NCBI GenBank assembly: GCA_947385425.1
Contig: CANDKY010000016.1
Coordinates: forward strand, 1-45,427
Direction of reading: 5' to 3'
Length of the DNA: 45,427 nucleotides
Origin: an uncultured Lachnospiraceae bacterium
GTDB taxonomy: Bacteria; Bacillota; Clostridia; Lachnospirales; Lachnospiraceae
The notes beneath the pieces were generated by a model that did no database searches, had not been told where the DNA came from, and saw only the letters and a list, made by a program, of their open reading frames with translations. The translations under genes and the position numbers were made by a program. Positions 44,249 to 45,427 of the stretch are shown piece after piece (within the stretch, counting starts at the first letter, position 1; the number at the start of each line of letters is the position of its first letter).

Positions 44249-44279
44249 ATGTAGCTCTAAAGTGGGATCGGAATATCTT

Positions 44280-44538
44280 TCCACCTGTGCGATTGGCGCC
44301 CTGTACCCTCCTGGCAGCCCCTGGCCGCGCAGGAGAAGAAAAATCCAACTGCAAAAATGAGATATTTCTAACGGTTTTTCCGGACAGATTTGCTGCCAGG
44401 CGGTGACTCCGCCAAAAACGGCAGCAAATCTGTCCGAAAAAGCCGTAAGAAATCTCATCATTTTTTTGAATGGATTTTTCTTCTCCTGTGCAGCCAGGGG
44501 CTGCCAGGAGGGTACAGGGCGCCAACCGCACAGGTGGA
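44280..44538. repeat. 259-bp near-perfect palindrome
   Basis: The left arm begins TCCACCTGTGCG and the right arm ends CGCACAGGTGGA. About 120 bases on each side match with few mismatches (for example CTCCTGGCAGCCCCTGG against its complement). The centre is at about 44400-44413, where GGCGG-TGACT-CCGCC gives an inner hairpin. It has no reading frame of its own and lies between two convergent genes, ending eight bases before the XRE stop. Confidence 0.9.
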
Positions 44539-44545
44539 TATTTTT

Positions 44546-45214
44546 CTATTTACAGGCAATATAAATATCCATGTCCTTCCCATTGGTTTCAAAGCAGGGG
44601 ATAACATCCTTTTTCGTGTGTTCCAGACCGTTCACGCGCATATATTCCATAAGCGTTTTATAGGCGTTTGGTATGGTCACAAAAGGGTTTTCAAAGGGTG
44701 TTTCAAGGTGTATGGCAGCATACTTGTGAGCTACCTGCCTGTGTATTTCAATGCAAGGAGGGATCATTCCGTCAGGCAGTATCCATGCCGCTTCGTATCC
44801 ATGCATGTTGAAAACATTGATCTGCTCCTGTGATACATTTGGAAAATCCCAGCCGATGACACGGGGATTCTCCACGCCGAAGCTGCGGGCAATGGAAAAT
44901 ACCCTGTCGATAGCGTCCCCTTCCGGTTCGGAGCTTATAACAGCATGTTTTATATAGCGGAAGGCGGGGACGGTCTCCACGCGCAGGTTGGTATACGTTT
45001 CGCCGCAATTGGCCATATCATCGCGGAACAAGCTGTCCAGCGAGCAATGAAAAAAACTGCAAAGCGCTATCGCCTTGTCCATTTCAGGCTGCGCTGTATC
45101 CAGCTCCCATTTTGATACGGTCTGGCGGCTGATATTTAATTTTTCGGCCAAATCCTCCTGTGTCATATTTCCTTTCAGATGTCTTAAAAATTGTAAATTT
45201 TTTCCGAAGCTCAT
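44546..45214 (-). CDS. XRE-family regulator with GyrI-like effector-binding domain
   Basis: A 222-residue protein. The helix-turn-helix is at about 4-60 (MTQEDLAEKLNISRQTVSKWE). A GyrI-like/AraC effector-binding domain fills about 78-221, ending DMDIYIACK. Such proteins couple ligand or drug binding to transcription. The start at 45214 has AAGGAG before it; the longer frame back to 45382 would begin inside the dispersed repeat and is not supported. A good promoter is at 45288-45316. Probably autoregulated through the inverted repeat at 45262. Confidence 0.88.
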   Translation of the reverse strand: MSFGKNLQFLRHLKGNMTQEDLAEKLNISRQTVSKWELDTAQPEMDKAIALCSFFHCSLDSLFRDDMANCGETYTNLRVETVPAFRYIKHAVISSEPEGDAIDRVFSIARSFGVENPRVIGWDFPNVSQEQINVFNMHGYEAAWILPDGMIPPCIEIHRQVAHKYAAIHLETPFENPFVTIPNAYKTLMEYMRVNGLEHTKKDVIPCFETNGKDMDIYIACK

Positions 45215-45261
45215 AATGAATTCTCCTTTTTTATGCACAAGGGCGTGCAGATGAAGTTGCT

Positions 45262-45281
45262 GTTTGCGCAGCGTTCGCAAC
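45262..45281. promoter_or_regulatory. Inverted repeat, possible operator of the XRE gene
   Basis: GTTTGCG and CGCAAC arms, between promoter and gene; the TGCGCAA core recurs at about 45346. Confidence 0.35.
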
Positions 45282-45287
45282 ATAATC

Positions 45288-45316
45288 AGTATAATATTTT
45301 CGATGACAGACGGCAA
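45288..45316 (-). promoter_or_regulatory. Promoter of the XRE gene
   Basis: Minus strand TTGCCG (45311-45316), 17 bases, TATACT (45288-45293). Confidence 0.6.
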
Positions 45317-45374
45317 CCAACCGTACCGTACAATTTTTGAGGATTGCGCAACTTCAAAGTGCGGGGAGTGGACC

Positions 45375-45391
45375 AATGTCATTAACTTAAG
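45375..45391 (-). repeat. Short dispersed repeat, copy 3 (inverted)
   Basis: On the minus strand CTTAAGTTAATGACATT, identical to 761-777. It is upstream of the XRE promoter. Confidence 0.7.
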
Positions 45392-45427
45392 TGGGTGTGG
45401 TTCACAGGCCGGAGCCTGTTTTGCTTT

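Noticed and set aside
45215-45382. N-terminal extension of the XRE regulator
   Set aside because: It would begin in the dispersed repeat and run across the promoter. The ATG at 45214 has AAGGAG and starts the domain.

Overview
The window reads as chromosomal DNA of an anaerobic Firmicute, most likely a gut Lachnospiraceae. Evidence: strong AGGAGG-type ribosome binding sites, TTGACA/TATAAT promoters with 17-18 bp spacing, secA followed by prfB with the classical frameshift, lineage-typical families (DUF975, DUF6056, DUF1848, DUF4190-like, SprA-related, MATE, AlbA_2), and carbohydrate enzymes of a plant/host-glycan feeder (GH2 beta-glucuronidase, GH37 trehalase-like, GH127 beta-L-arabinofuranosidase). 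No species is claimed. No rRNA, tRNA, CRISPR array, integrase or transposase gene was seen.

Layout. 1-3327: 3' end of a repeat-bearing secreted-type protein, then a three-gene ABC-2 exporter on the minus strand. 3667-8772: beta-glucuronidase, trehalase-family hydrolase, AlbA_2 protein and HAD phosphatase, all plus strand. 8799-12772: MATE transporter behind a structured leader, zinc macrodomain hydrolase, convergent orphan LytTR regulator, lactonase. 12871-16874: secA-prfB. 16885-20535: a minus-strand run of four membrane or envelope proteins, divergent from tex (20713-23139). 23334-27011: an AAA ATPase and a GH127 enzyme, bracketed by a 26-bp inverted repeat. 27090-32189: second MATE, DUF1294, argG and divergent argC plus a GNAT. 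32424-40174: large hybrid histidine kinase facing a tandem-domain bacteriohemerythrin, DUF1848, a small conserved protein, ridA-aroK-EamA. 40230-44545: an AT-richer accessory stretch with decayed genes, a PIN toxin with a small antitoxin, and a DUF1703-type ATPase/nuclease, ending in a 259-bp palindrome. An XRE/GyrI-like regulator closes the window.

The most interesting signal is the leader of argG. Between a good minus-strand promoter and argG lies an unannotated 31-codon reading frame with its own ribosome binding site. It has three consecutive, different arginine codons near its end, and its stop codon overlaps the argG start as ATGA. The same bases can fold into a 12-bp hairpin whose loop has 9-base complementarity to the arginine-codon region (a possible pseudoknot). 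This looks like an arginine-responsive leader peptide, but its behaviour is inferred, not shown.

A second theme is repeats acting at gene borders. A 25-bp sequence is shared by the MATE leader hairpin and the long palindrome. A 17-bp motif occurs three times at gene ends. A 104-bp hairpin unit is tandemly duplicated after argC, and an 18-bp unit duplicates the secA stop region. These look like short non-coding mobile or slippage elements, some placed where they may affect transcription.
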